From: Eubacterium sp.
Lineage (GTDB): Bacteria > Bacillota > Clostridia > Oscillospirales > Acutalibacteraceae
Direction: 5' to 3'
DNA: 31,149 bases
NCBI GenBank assembly: GCA_014465955.1
Contig: JACTVT010000022.1
Location: forward strand, 1-31,149
Shown here: in pieces, positions 18,223 through 24,982 of the stretch
Layout: each line of letters begins with the position of its first letter
Numbering within the stretch: position 1 is the stretch's first letter
The notes under the pieces: generated by a model
What the model was told of the DNA's origin: nothing
Databases searched by the model: none
Seen by the model: only the letters and a program-made list of their open reading frames with translations
Program-made: the position numbers and the translations under genes

Positions 18223-18256
18223 TTACAGGCAGGGTTCGCTCTGCCTGTAATTTTTT
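18223..18256 (+). terminator. Terminator of the peptide gene
   Basis: TTACAGGCAG and CTGCCTGTAA form a perfect 10-bp stem with an 8-base loop, followed by six T. Confidence 0.93.
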
Positions 18257-18263
18257 ATTTTTA

Positions 18264-18292
18264 TTGACCGTGGCATATATTTGTGGTAAAAT
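18264..18292 (+). promoter_or_regulatory. Promoter of the 18314 membrane-protein gene
   Basis: TTGACC, 17 bases, TAAAAT. It begins 8 bases after the T run of the preceding terminator, so the two genes are separate units. Confidence 0.75.
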
Positions 18293-18313
18293 ACACATAT
18301 AGGATGTGATACA

Positions 18314-18922
18314 ATGGAAAACAGCAAAAAGAAAAACGGAGAATATAAAGAGTCCGTCAAAATAATAGGCCATTCTTTGAAATCGTCTTTAAAAAACCAT
18401 AAGGTGCTCTGGGGATTCGGTATTGTAATAGTAGTCCTGATTATAGCGGTTTCTGTTTTCAGTGCAGTTGTAAGCAGTCAGAATTTCAGTGCAAGAATGA
18501 TTGATATGCTTATGCCGAGTTATCTTCCTATTACTGAGGACACACGTGTTAAAATAGAATTTCACAGAGAAATTAATGAAGAATATCTTAACAGTGATTC
18601 AAAGATTGAAGATGATAATTATATCGAAATGTTTAATTATTACTATATTGATGAAAACGGCGAAAAACAATATCTTGATGACGGCATTTACTATTATACA
18701 GATGATGACGGCAATCAGCAGAAAAGTTTGGTCAGTGTAGGTTTCTTATACAGTATGGGTCAGAGAGTAACGCAGCTGAAAGAAATTTTAAAGATTGTTG
18801 CATTGGTGCTTGTGGCAGTATTAATTGTTTTGCTTATTATTGTATGGTATGTTAAAGATAAAAAGCGAAATGAGCAGAACAAGCCGAAGCGTATTCGTAA
18901 AGCTGAAAATAAAAATCAATAG
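18314..18922 (+). CDS. Two-TM membrane protein with acidic extracytoplasmic domain (202 aa), unknown
   Basis: The protein has a basic cytoplasmic head (about 1-33), one hydrophobic segment at about 34-58, an extracytoplasmic domain of about 105 residues rich in Asp, Glu and Tyr, a second hydrophobic segment at about 161-184 and a strongly basic tail (about 25 residues of Lys/Arg). Both termini are therefore predicted inside. The central domain contains a DENGEK and a DDDGNQQ turn that look like short beta-hairpins. The SD (AGGATG) is modest. It lies after the YxKP peptide but has its own promoter and terminator. No family was recognised; a sensor, an export helper or a cell-envelope structural protein are all possible. 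Confidence 0.8.
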   Translation: MENSKKKNGEYKESVKIIGHSLKSSLKNHKVLWGFGIVIVVLIIAVSVFSAVVSSQNFSARMIDMLMPSYLPITEDTRVKIEFHREINEEYLNSDSKIEDDNYIEMFNYYYIDENGEKQYLDDGIYYYTDDDGNQQKSLVSVGFLYSMGQRVTQLKEILKIVALVLVAVLIVLLIIVWYVKDKKRNEQNKPKRIRKAENKNQ

Positions 18923-18930
18923 CGTATAAA

Positions 18931-18966
18931 AAAAGTCCTGAATCCAATCGAATTCAGGATTTTTTA
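18931..18966. terminator. Bidirectional terminator between 18314 gene and the LCP gene
   Basis: TCCTGAAT (18936-18943) pairs with ATTCAGGA (18952-18959). A T run follows on the + strand, and a run of T is read on the - strand, so it can serve both converging genes. Confidence 0.9.
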
Positions 18967-18982
18967 TGTAATCTTATTAAGT

Positions 18983-19014
18983 GAAGCCTTCCCCTTGAGG
19001 GGAAGCCTTTTTTA
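18983..19014 (+). terminator. Second + strand terminator hairpin
   Basis: CTTCCCC, loop TTGA, GGGGAAG, extended past a C-C mismatch, then CCTTTTTT. Its T run reaches the stop codon of the - strand LCP gene. It backs up the bidirectional terminator and protects against read-through into the antisense gene. Confidence 0.75.
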
Positions 19015-20214
19015 TTCATTTCCGTAAAGATATTCAATCAATTTATTTTTATTCGCATCTTTGTCAATTGTAATTACCGAAGCACCGCCTTTTTTGGAAT
19101 ACTCCCATGTATCGTCAAACGGCAAATGCGTTTGTTCAAATCCGCCTGATATACTGCTTATTCCTCTGAAGCCTGCTTTAATAATCTGCATTTTTGAGAG
19201 ATTTGTTTCAATATAAGGCGCAACATCTTTTGCCATTTTGTAGTCTGTAATCGGTCCTGAATGAAGAATACCTTTCAGAATTTCCTGCATAACGGTGCGC
19301 TGGCGTTCCGTTCGCTTCCAGTCTGTATCAATTTTTCTGATACGGCAGTAGGCAAGCGCCTGTTCGCCCGTCAGTGTATGCTTGCCTGCTTCAAGTGTTA
19401 CGTGGTCATAGCGCTTTTGGTGATTTGTAACCTCGTTCGCCTCTTTTTCGGTTACATCAACCTCAACGCCGCCGATGCTGTCCACCATAACCTTAAACAT
19501 TTCAAAGTCGGTTACCACATAGCCGTCAATTTTTATGCCGAAATTGTATTCAATCGTGTCTGCAACACCCTGATATCCGCCAAGTGAGCAGGCGGCATTA
19601 AGCCTTTGATTTTTGTCTGCACACGGAATGTAAACCCATGTATCACGCAAAAAAGATACAAGTTTTATGCAGTGATTTTTACTGTCGAGCGAAACGACCA
19701 TCATAGAATCGGAGCGGCTCGTATTGCTTTCCTCATCGGCTCTTGCATCAACCCCGAGCAGCAGAATATTTGTTACAGATGAACTGCTCTTCAAATCACT
19801 TTCATTTACATATTCGTTCGCTATTTTATCATCATATGTGATCTTGCTGAGAATCGGCATTGCAAGCGCAGTTATTCCGACTGCAAGCACCAGAATAACT
19901 GCAAGAATAATCCGAACTGCTTTTGGCTTTTTCTTTTTGCCTTTTTTCTTTGGCGGGCTTTTGGGCTTGTCCTTTTTTTGATTATTGAAATTATTCTGAT
20001 AATTTCTTGCGGGTGCAGGATTTTCACTGCCGAAAGAATCGGTGTTATACATATCGGTAGGGTTAAACCCCGGTTCATTCATTTGGGGATGCTGATAATT
20101 CGGTTTCTGATTATCTATGATATCACGGTCTAAATTATTTCTGCTATTGTATTCGCCTGAATAATAGTTTTCATCAGGCGGAACTGTTCTGTCTATATCA
20201 TCATTACGGTTCAT
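19012..20214 (-). CDS. LytR-CpsA-Psr (LCP) family wall-polymer transferase (400 aa)
   Basis: LCP enzymes transfer lipid-linked polymers such as teichoic acid or capsule to peptidoglycan on the outer face of the membrane. A cytoplasmic region of about 98 residues is Asn/Asp/Pro-rich and ends in a poly-Lys/Pro stretch. One TM follows at about 99-122, then the catalytic domain. Hallmarks are NILLLGVDAR, the RSDSMMVVSLD strand, SFLRDTWVYIP, and ALAYCRIRKID followed by the ERQRTV helix, which supply the Asp and Arg residues that bind the pyrophosphate. Length and order fit the family; the N-terminal extension is longer than usual. GAGGTG precedes the ATG by 6 bases. The gene diverges from rnpB and seems monocistronic. 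Which polymer it attaches is not shown by the sequence. Confidence 0.93.
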   Translation of the reverse strand: MNRNDDIDRTVPPDENYYSGEYNSRNNLDRDIIDNQKPNYQHPQMNEPGFNPTDMYNTDSFGSENPAPARNYQNNFNNQKKDKPKSPPKKKGKKKKPKAVRIILAVILVLAVGITALAMPILSKITYDDKIANEYVNESDLKSSSSVTNILLLGVDARADEESNTSRSDSMMVVSLDSKNHCIKLVSFLRDTWVYIPCADKNQRLNAACSLGGYQGVADTIEYNFGIKIDGYVVTDFEMFKVMVDSIGGVEVDVTEKEANEVTNHQKRYDHVTLEAGKHTLTGEQALAYCRIRKIDTDWKRTERQRTVMQEILKGILHSGPITDYKMAKDVAPYIETNLSKMQIIKAGFRGISSISGGFEQTHLPFDDTWEYSKKGGASVITIDKDANKNKLIEYLYGNE

Positions 20215-20231
20215 AATATCACCTCAATAAG

Positions 20232-20260
20232 ATTTTACTATATGAAAATATTATTTTCAA
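20232..20260 (-). promoter_or_regulatory. LCP gene promoter with dyad in the spacer
   Basis: On the - strand TTGAAA, 17 bases, TAAAAT. The spacer and -35 overlap a 17-base dyad at 20243-20259 (TGAAAATA, one base, TATTTTCA). The leader would be only about 11 nt but includes the GAGGTG site. Confidence 0.5.
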
Positions 20261-20276
20261 TAATAAATAAAAAATG

Positions 20277-20305
20277 TTGACAGTAAGTTAATATTATTTT
20301 AAAAT
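20277..20305 (+). promoter_or_regulatory. rnpB promoter
   Basis: Consensus TTGACA, 17 bases, TAAAAT. The start expected near 20312 matches the beginning of the P1 helix of RNase P RNA. Confidence 0.9.
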
Positions 20306-20310
20306 ATATG

Positions 20311-20647
20311 CAGCGAGTCGGTCAGGCAATTGCGTATTGCGTTTGCAATATGAGGAAAGTCCGAGCAGCACAGAGCAGGATAACGGCTAACGGCCGCCGA
20401 GGGTGACCTTAGGAACAGTGCAACAGAAATAAACCGCCGTGCAAACGGTAAGGATGGAAAGGCGAGGTAAGAGCTCACCGAGCCGATGGAGACATTGGCT
20501 GCCATGTAAACTCTATCCGCTGCAACACAGACTCGAAGGTTGTTTGCTCGACACATAATTCGGAAATGTGGCTGGAGCGTATCGGCAACGATGCGTCGAG
20601 ATAGATAATTGCCCACGACAGAACTCGGCTTACAGACCGACTCGCAT
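20311..20647 (+). ncRNA. rnpB: RNase P RNA (class A-like)
   Basis: The catalytic RNA of RNase P trims the 5' leader of pre-tRNAs. GCGAGTCGGTC (20313-20323) and GACCGACTCGC (20635-20645) form helix P1. The conserved GAGGAAAGTCCG core lies near 20351-20362, the AGGGTGACC and ACAGAAATAAACCGCC blocks follow, and the 3' core reads CCACGACAGAA then GGCTTACAG. Length (about 335 nt) and block order are typical of class A. A short T run (five) follows P1 and the SD of the next gene begins about 7 bases later. Confidence 0.97.
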
Positions 20648-20667
20648 TTTTGAAAGGAAGTATCGTT

Positions 20668-21510
20668 ATGCTTGTTAATATGCGTGATTTGCTGAAAGAC
20701 GCTCAAAACGGCAATTATGCCGTAGGCTCTTTTTCAGTTGCCAATATGGAAATGGTGCTCGGCGTTTTAAAAGCGGCAGAGGAATTGAATGCTCCTGTTA
20801 TTTTGCAGATTGCCGAGGTAAGGCTTAAACAGTCACCGCTTGAATTAATCGGCCCTCTTATGGTTGCGGCGGCTGAAAATGCAAAAACGCCTGTTGCAGT
20901 TCATTTTGATCATGGCAAAACAGAAGAAAAAATCGGTCTTGCACTTGAACTCGGCTTTACGTCTGTTATGTTTGACGGCAGTCATCTTCCGCTTGATGAA
21001 AATATTGCACAGACTAAAAAGATTATGGCAATGGCGCAGGATTATGATGCAGCAGTTGAAGCTGAAATCGGTTGTGTCGGCGGCAGTGAAGACGGCAGCG
21101 AGGATATTGCAATCAACTGTACCAAGCCTGATGACGCTGTAAGATTTGTAAATGAAACAGGTGTTGATGCGCTTGCAATTGCAATCGGCAATGCGCACGG
21201 AAATTATAAATCAACTCCGAAACTTCGTTTTGATATTCTTGAAAAATGCGCCGAACTTGTTGATACACCGCTTGTTCTTCACGGCGGAACGGGCATCAGC
21301 CCCGAGGATTTTGTAAAATGCTCAAAAACAGGCATAAAAAAGATAAATATTGCAACTGCAACCTTTGATATGGTTGAAAAAACAGTTCATACTTGTTATA
21401 ATAATGATGAAATCAAAGGTTATTATGACCTTCAGGGTGCTGAGGTTCAGGGCGCTTATGAAAATGCTAAAAAGCATATCCTGATTTTCGGCACTGATAA
21501 TAAAGCATAA
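20668..21510 (+). CDS. iolJ: Class II aldolase, IolJ-like (6-phospho-5-dehydro-2-deoxygluconate / fructose-bisphosphate type; 280 aa)
   Basis: The enzyme would split a ketose phosphate to DHAP and an aldehyde using zinc. Start at 20668 (ATG) is set by AAAGGAAG 7 bases before; an in-frame TTG at 20650 has no SD. Zinc and catalytic residues are visible: HFDHG (catalytic D81, ligand H82), E133 in VEAEIG, H177 in NAHG and H205 in LHGGTG. The blocks MFDGSHLPLDENIA and VEAEIGCVGG.EDG are close to Bacillus subtilis IolJ but are also shared by FbaA and GatY/KbaY aldolases. The iolC kinase 21 bases downstream, which makes the IolJ substrate, tips the call to IolJ. The gene lies directly behind rnpB without a separate promoter that I can see. 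FBP or tagatose-bisphosphate aldolase is the alternative. Confidence 0.85.
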   Translation: MLVNMRDLLKDAQNGNYAVGSFSVANMEMVLGVLKAAEELNAPVILQIAEVRLKQSPLELIGPLMVAAAENAKTPVAVHFDHGKTEEKIGLALELGFTSVMFDGSHLPLDENIAQTKKIMAMAQDYDAAVEAEIGCVGGSEDGSEDIAINCTKPDDAVRFVNETGVDALAIAIGNAHGNYKSTPKLRFDILEKCAELVDTPLVLHGGTGISPEDFVKCSKTGIKKINIATATFDMVEKTVHTCYNNDEIKGYYDLQGAEVQGAYENAKKHILIFGTDNKA

Positions 21511-21531
21511 ATTGTAAAGGAAGTAAGAGCG

Positions 21532-22548
21532 ATGAAGTATATTGAATTTGATATGACAAAGCCGATTGATTTTATTCCGATCGGCAGAATTGCTATTGAT
21601 TTTAACCCTACGGATATGTATATGCCACTGTCCGAATCATCTAATTTTAACAAATATGTAGGCGGCTCGCCTGCAAATATTGCCGTTGGTCTTGCAAGAC
21701 TCGGCTGTAAGGTCGGTTTTATCGGCTGTGTTTCAGATGATCAGTTCGGCGATTTTGTTGTTAATTATTTTGATAAAGAGGGTATTGATACAAGCCATGT
21801 CACCCGTGCAAAAAACGGCGAAAAAATCGGTTTAACATTTACCGAAATTCTTTCTAAGGAAGAATCTTCAATCCTTATGTATCGTGATAACGTTGCAGAT
21901 TTCTGCCTTGCTCCCGAAGATGTTGACGAGGAATACATCAACTCTGCAAAGGCAATTGTTATCAGCGGTACTGCTCTTGCCAAAAGCCCGAGTCGAGAGG
22001 CTTGCCTTAAAGCAATGATGCTTGCAAAAAAGAATAATGTAAGAATAATTTTTGATATTGATTACCGTGAATACACATGGAAATCGAAAGATGAGATTGC
22101 TGTTTATTACAGCCTTGTTGCTCAGAATGCAGATATCATTATGGGCTCACGTGAGGAATTTGATTTAACAGAGGGTATTGTCGGCGTTAAAGGCTCTGAC
22201 CCTGAATCTGCTGAATACTGGCAGTCTTTCGGTGCATCAATCTGCGTTATCAAGCACGGCAAGGAAGGCTCAACCGCTTACACGAATGACGGTAAGTTTT
22301 ATACAATCAAGCCTTTCCCTGCAGTTAAACTTAAAGGCTTCGGCGGCGGTGACGGTTACGGCTCGTCATTCCTTTACAGCCTTCTTCAGGGCAAAGAGAT
22401 TATTGACTGCCTTGAATTCGGTTCTGCTTCTGCTTCAATTCTTATTTCTGCTCACAGTTGTTCGGATGCTATGCCGTCTGCAATGCAGGTAGAGCAGTTC
22501 ATTAAGGAAAGCAAGGAAAAGTACGGCGAAATGGTTGCCCGTGCATAA
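21532..22548 (+). CDS. iolC: 5-dehydro-2-deoxygluconokinase, PfkB family (338 aa)
   Basis: IolC phosphorylates 5-dehydro-2-deoxygluconate in myo-inositol breakdown. The protein matches B. subtilis IolC block by block: FDMTKPIDFIPIGRIAID start, KYVGGSPANIAVGLARLG substrate loop, FTEILSKEESSILMYRDN(V)AD, VSGTALAKSPSREA-type helix, DYREYTWKS(K)DEIAVYYSL, and SASASI near the end. The catalytic loop reads GFGGGDGYGSS with D274 as the base; canonical IolC has GAGDSYAS, so the Ala is replaced by an extra-Gly form. AAAGGAAG lies 8 bases before the ATG. It forms a two-gene unit with the aldolase. The other iol functions (iolB, D, E, G) are not in this window, so the pair may serve a different 2-deoxy-keto-acid route or complement distant genes. 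Confidence 0.9.
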   Translation: MKYIEFDMTKPIDFIPIGRIAIDFNPTDMYMPLSESSNFNKYVGGSPANIAVGLARLGCKVGFIGCVSDDQFGDFVVNYFDKEGIDTSHVTRAKNGEKIGLTFTEILSKEESSILMYRDNVADFCLAPEDVDEEYINSAKAIVISGTALAKSPSREACLKAMMLAKKNNVRIIFDIDYREYTWKSKDEIAVYYSLVAQNADIIMGSREEFDLTEGIVGVKGSDPESAEYWQSFGASICVIKHGKEGSTAYTNDGKFYTIKPFPAVKLKGFGGGDGYGSSFLYSLLQGKEIIDCLEFGSASASILISAHSCSDAMPSAMQVEQFIKESKEKYGEMVARA

Positions 22549-22583
22549 GCAATAGAAAGTTAAATTTACTTAATCCATTTTTT

Positions 22584-22619
22584 AACTCCTCGTATTTTGC
22601 GGGGAGTTTTCTGTTTTTT
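22584..22619 (+). terminator. Intrinsic terminator / attenuator ahead of the ABC-F gene
   Basis: AACTCCTCG (22584-22592) pairs with CGGGGAGTT (22600-22608) over a 7-base loop, then TTCTGTTTTTT. The last T touches the AGGAGG ribosome site (22620-22625) of the next gene, leaving no room for a promoter after it. The left arm CTCCT can also pair with AGGAG of that site. Confidence 0.85.
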
Positions 22620-22633
22620 AGGAGGTGTTAATT

Positions 22634-24112
22634 ATGTCTTTGATAAATGTTTCAAATCTGACCTTTGGTTATGACGGTGCTTTTGATAATGTTTTTGAAA
22701 ATGTCAGTTTTCAAATTGATACCGATTGGCGGCTTGGTTTTGTCGGTAGAAACGGCAGGGGAAAGACAACTTTTTTTAAACTTCTGATGAACGAGTTTGA
22801 GTACAGCGGAAAAATATCTTCAAATGTTAACTTTGAGTATTATCCGTACACCGTTGAAAATACGGATTGGCTGACGATTGAACTTGTAAGAGAAATTGCG
22901 CCGAGCGCTATGGAATGGGAAATCGCAAAAGAACTGTCACTGCTTGATTTAACAGATGATGCACTTTACAGACCGTTTTGCACACTTTCAAAAGGTGAGC
23001 AGTCAAAGGCACTGCTTGCCGCATTGTTTTTAAAAGAAAATGCATTTCTGCTTATTGATGAGCCGACTAATCATCTTGATATTGAGGCGAGAGAAAAACT
23101 TGCAGGCTATCTGAAAAAGAAAAAAGGTTTTATTCTTATTTCGCATGACAGATATATTCTTGATGAATGCACCGAGTATATTCTGGCAATCAACAAGTGT
23201 AATATTGAGGTAATGAAAGGTAATTTCTCTGATTGGCAGGCAAATAAAACCCTGCGTGACGAATATGAAATCAAGGAAAACGAAAAATTAAAAGGCGAGA
23301 TAAAACGGCTGTCGTCATCTGCAATGCAAACGGGCGGCTGGTCTGACAAAATTGAAAAAAGCAAAACAGGTACACGTGTTGCAGGTTTAAGACCTGACAG
23401 GGGATATATCGGTCACAAATCGGCAAAAATGATGAAACGTGCTAAAAGCATTGAAAAGCGGCAGAATTCGGCAATTGAAGAAAAATCGAAACTTTTGAAA
23501 AATGTTGAAAGTTACAGTGAACTTGAAATAAGACCGCTGAAATTTTTTGACAATACACTTCTTGAATTTTCAGATGTTTCTGTTAGTTATGACAGAAAAA
23601 CCGTGTGCAGTAATATTAATTTTAAAATTGAGCAGGGTGAGCGTATTGCACTGCGCGGTAAAAACGGCAGTGGAAAATCAAGTATTTTAAAACTTATCTG
23701 CGGTGAGAATATTGATTATACAGGAGAAATCCGCAGAAACAACAGGCTTATTATTTCGTATGTTCCGCAGAGTACGGACGGGCTTTGCGGCAGTATTTCA
23801 GACCTTGCATATGAAAAGGGAATTGATGAAAGTCTGTTCAGAACGGTTCTAAGTAAACTTGATTTTTCAAAAGAGCAATTGGAAAAGAATATTGAAGATT
23901 TCAGTGAAGGGCAGAAGAAAAAGGTTCTCCTTGCCGAAAGTCTTTGCACGCCTGCGCATCTTTATGTGTGGGATGAACCGCTCAATTATATTGACGTTAT
24001 TTCACGTATTCAACTCGAAAATCTGCTGAAAAAATTCAGTCTTACGATAATTTTTGTGGAGCACGACAAAACCTTTTCGGATAGTATTGCAACAAAAATA
24101 ATTGAGATATAA
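22634..24112 (+). CDS. ABC-F ATPase, Lsa-type (lincosamide / pleuromutilin / streptogramin A protection family; 492 aa)
   Basis: Start at 22634: AGGAGG lies 8 bases upstream, and an in-frame GTG at 22625 overlaps the SD. There are two ABC domains and no TM. Domain 1: Walker A GRNGRGKT (38-45), signature LSKGEQ (about 119), Walker B LLIDEPTNHLD (about 140-150). Linker about 175-300 contains a GGWSDKIEKSK stretch and a KMMKRAKSIEKR helix. Domain 2: GKNGSGKSS (about 342), signature FSEGQKKK, Walker B LYVWDEPLNYIDV (about 442). GRNGRGKT, IDEPTNHLD, W-S linker and WDEPLNYID all match Enterococcus Lsa(A). Lsa proteins bind the ribosome and displace antibiotics from the peptidyl-transferase centre. 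Whether this copy gives resistance cannot be read from sequence. The abutting terminator suggests inducible attenuation. Confidence 0.88.
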   Translation: MSLINVSNLTFGYDGAFDNVFENVSFQIDTDWRLGFVGRNGRGKTTFFKLLMNEFEYSGKISSNVNFEYYPYTVENTDWLTIELVREIAPSAMEWEIAKELSLLDLTDDALYRPFCTLSKGEQSKALLAALFLKENAFLLIDEPTNHLDIEAREKLAGYLKKKKGFILISHDRYILDECTEYILAINKCNIEVMKGNFSDWQANKTLRDEYEIKENEKLKGEIKRLSSSAMQTGGWSDKIEKSKTGTRVAGLRPDRGYIGHKSAKMMKRAKSIEKRQNSAIEEKSKLLKNVESYSELEIRPLKFFDNTLLEFSDVSVSYDRKTVCSNINFKIEQGERIALRGKNGSGKSSILKLICGENIDYTGEIRRNNRLIISYVPQSTDGLCGSISDLAYEKGIDESLFRTVLSKLDFSKEQLEKNIEDFSEGQKKKVLLAESLCTPAHLYVWDEPLNYIDVISRIQLENLLKKFSLTIIFVEHDKTFSDSIATKIIEI

Positions 24113-24193
24113 TGATTTTTAAACAATGCCGTATGGTTGTAAAAGTATTTATAACAAATCAATAAAATATAAATAAAGTAATTCTTAATTATA

Positions 24194-24222
24194 TTGCTTT
24201 TCTCTTTCTTACAAATTATACT
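24194..24222 (+). promoter_or_regulatory. Promoter of the CmpB-family gene, embedded in a dyad
   Basis: TTGCTT (24194-24199), 17 bases, TATACT (24217-24222). The -10 is in the centre of the 14-bp inverted repeat at 24202-24238, so a bound repressor would cover it. Confidence 0.75.
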
Positions 24223-24238
24223 TTTTTGTAAGAAAGAG
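24202..24238. promoter_or_regulatory. 14-bp perfect inverted repeat, likely operator
   Basis: CTCTTTCTTACAAA (24202-24215) and TTTGTAAGAAAGAG (24225-24238) are exact inverse complements with a 9-base centre holding the TATACT box. The right arm ends at the gene's GAGG ribosome site, so as RNA it is cut off by the transcription start; action as DNA is more likely. Confidence 0.75.
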
Positions 24239-24247
24239 GCGATAGAT

Positions 24248-24886
24248 ATGAAAACAGCAAGTTTTAATTTTTTTCAGTATGTATGGATTTTTATTGCAGG
24301 GTGTTATTCGGGTTATATTATCGAAACACTTTGGTGTCTGATACGGCATGGATATATTGAAAGCCGCAAGTCGCTTGTTCTCGGGCATTTAAGTGTGGCA
24401 TACGGAATGGGCGCCGTTTTACTTACCCTTGTATTGATTCGATTTCAGAATGCGTCTGTATGGAAGATTTTTTTGATTGCTTTTCTTACCGGCACTGTTA
24501 CTGAGTATATCTGCTCTCTCGGTCAGGAAATCTGTTTCGGTACTGTTGCATGGGATTACAGCAATGTTCCGCTTAATATAAACGGCAGAGTTTGTCTTTT
24601 GTATTCTTTGTTCTGGGGTGTTCTCGGAGTTTTCTGGGTTAAGGCGATCATTCCGCTTATGAATAAGATATTTACGGCAGTAAATTTACCGTATGAAAAG
24701 ATAATTGTTGTATGCTTTATATGCTTTTTTGTTTTTGACTGTGCTTTATCTGCGTCAGCGGCAGTTCGTATGAATGTAAGGCAGACGAGGGCAGAGCCTG
24801 TTAACAAAATTGAGGAATTTCTCGATTTACATTATCCTGATGAAAAAATGCAAAAAATTTATGCCAATTCCAAATCGGCAGAATAG
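24248..24886 (+). CDS. CmpB-family (putative ABC-transporter permease type) membrane protein (212 aa)
   Basis: Start at 24248: GAGG lies 8 bases upstream, and a TTG 18 codons earlier is the -35 box. About five to six hydrophobic segments fill residues 8-175. Family landmarks of the CmpB / putative ABC transporter type IV group are present: SGYIIE near the start, GHLSVAYGMGA, TGTVTEYICS, WDYSNVPLNINGRVCL and SLFWGVLGVF. The tail (about 176-212) is charged and cytoplasmic. The biochemical role of this family is unsettled, despite its transporter name. No ABC ATPase partner sits in the operon; the preceding ABC-F protein is soluble and ribosome-type, so it is not one. The gene has its own promoter and terminator. 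Confidence 0.87.
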   Translation: MKTASFNFFQYVWIFIAGCYSGYIIETLWCLIRHGYIESRKSLVLGHLSVAYGMGAVLLTLVLIRFQNASVWKIFLIAFLTGTVTEYICSLGQEICFGTVAWDYSNVPLNINGRVCLLYSLFWGVLGVFWVKAIIPLMNKIFTAVNLPYEKIIVVCFICFFVFDCALSASAAVRMNVRQTRAEPVNKIEEFLDLHYPDEKMQKIYANSKSAE

Positions 24887-24898
24887 AATTAAAAATGC

Positions 24899-24941
24899 AA
24901 AGCACCGCAGAAGCATTAAACTTCTGTGGTGCTTTTATCGT
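24899..24941. terminator. Bidirectional terminator between CmpB gene and FGGY kinase gene
   Basis: AAAGCACCGCAGAAG (24899-24913) pairs over 15 bp (one wobble) with CTTCTGTGGTGCTTT (24921-24935). TTTT follows on +, and the - strand reads a T run after the stem. Confidence 0.93.
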
Positions 24942-24982
24942 AGTGCGGAGTGCACTTATTCCGCCTGTTCCATATTATTTTA

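Noticed and set aside
20650..20667. TTG start for the aldolase
   Set aside because: It lies at the rnpB T run and would place the real SD inside the coding region; the ATG at 20668 has the correct spacing.
24194..24247. TTG start extending the CmpB-family protein by 18 residues
   Set aside because: This TTG is the -35 box, and the transcript is predicted to start downstream of it.
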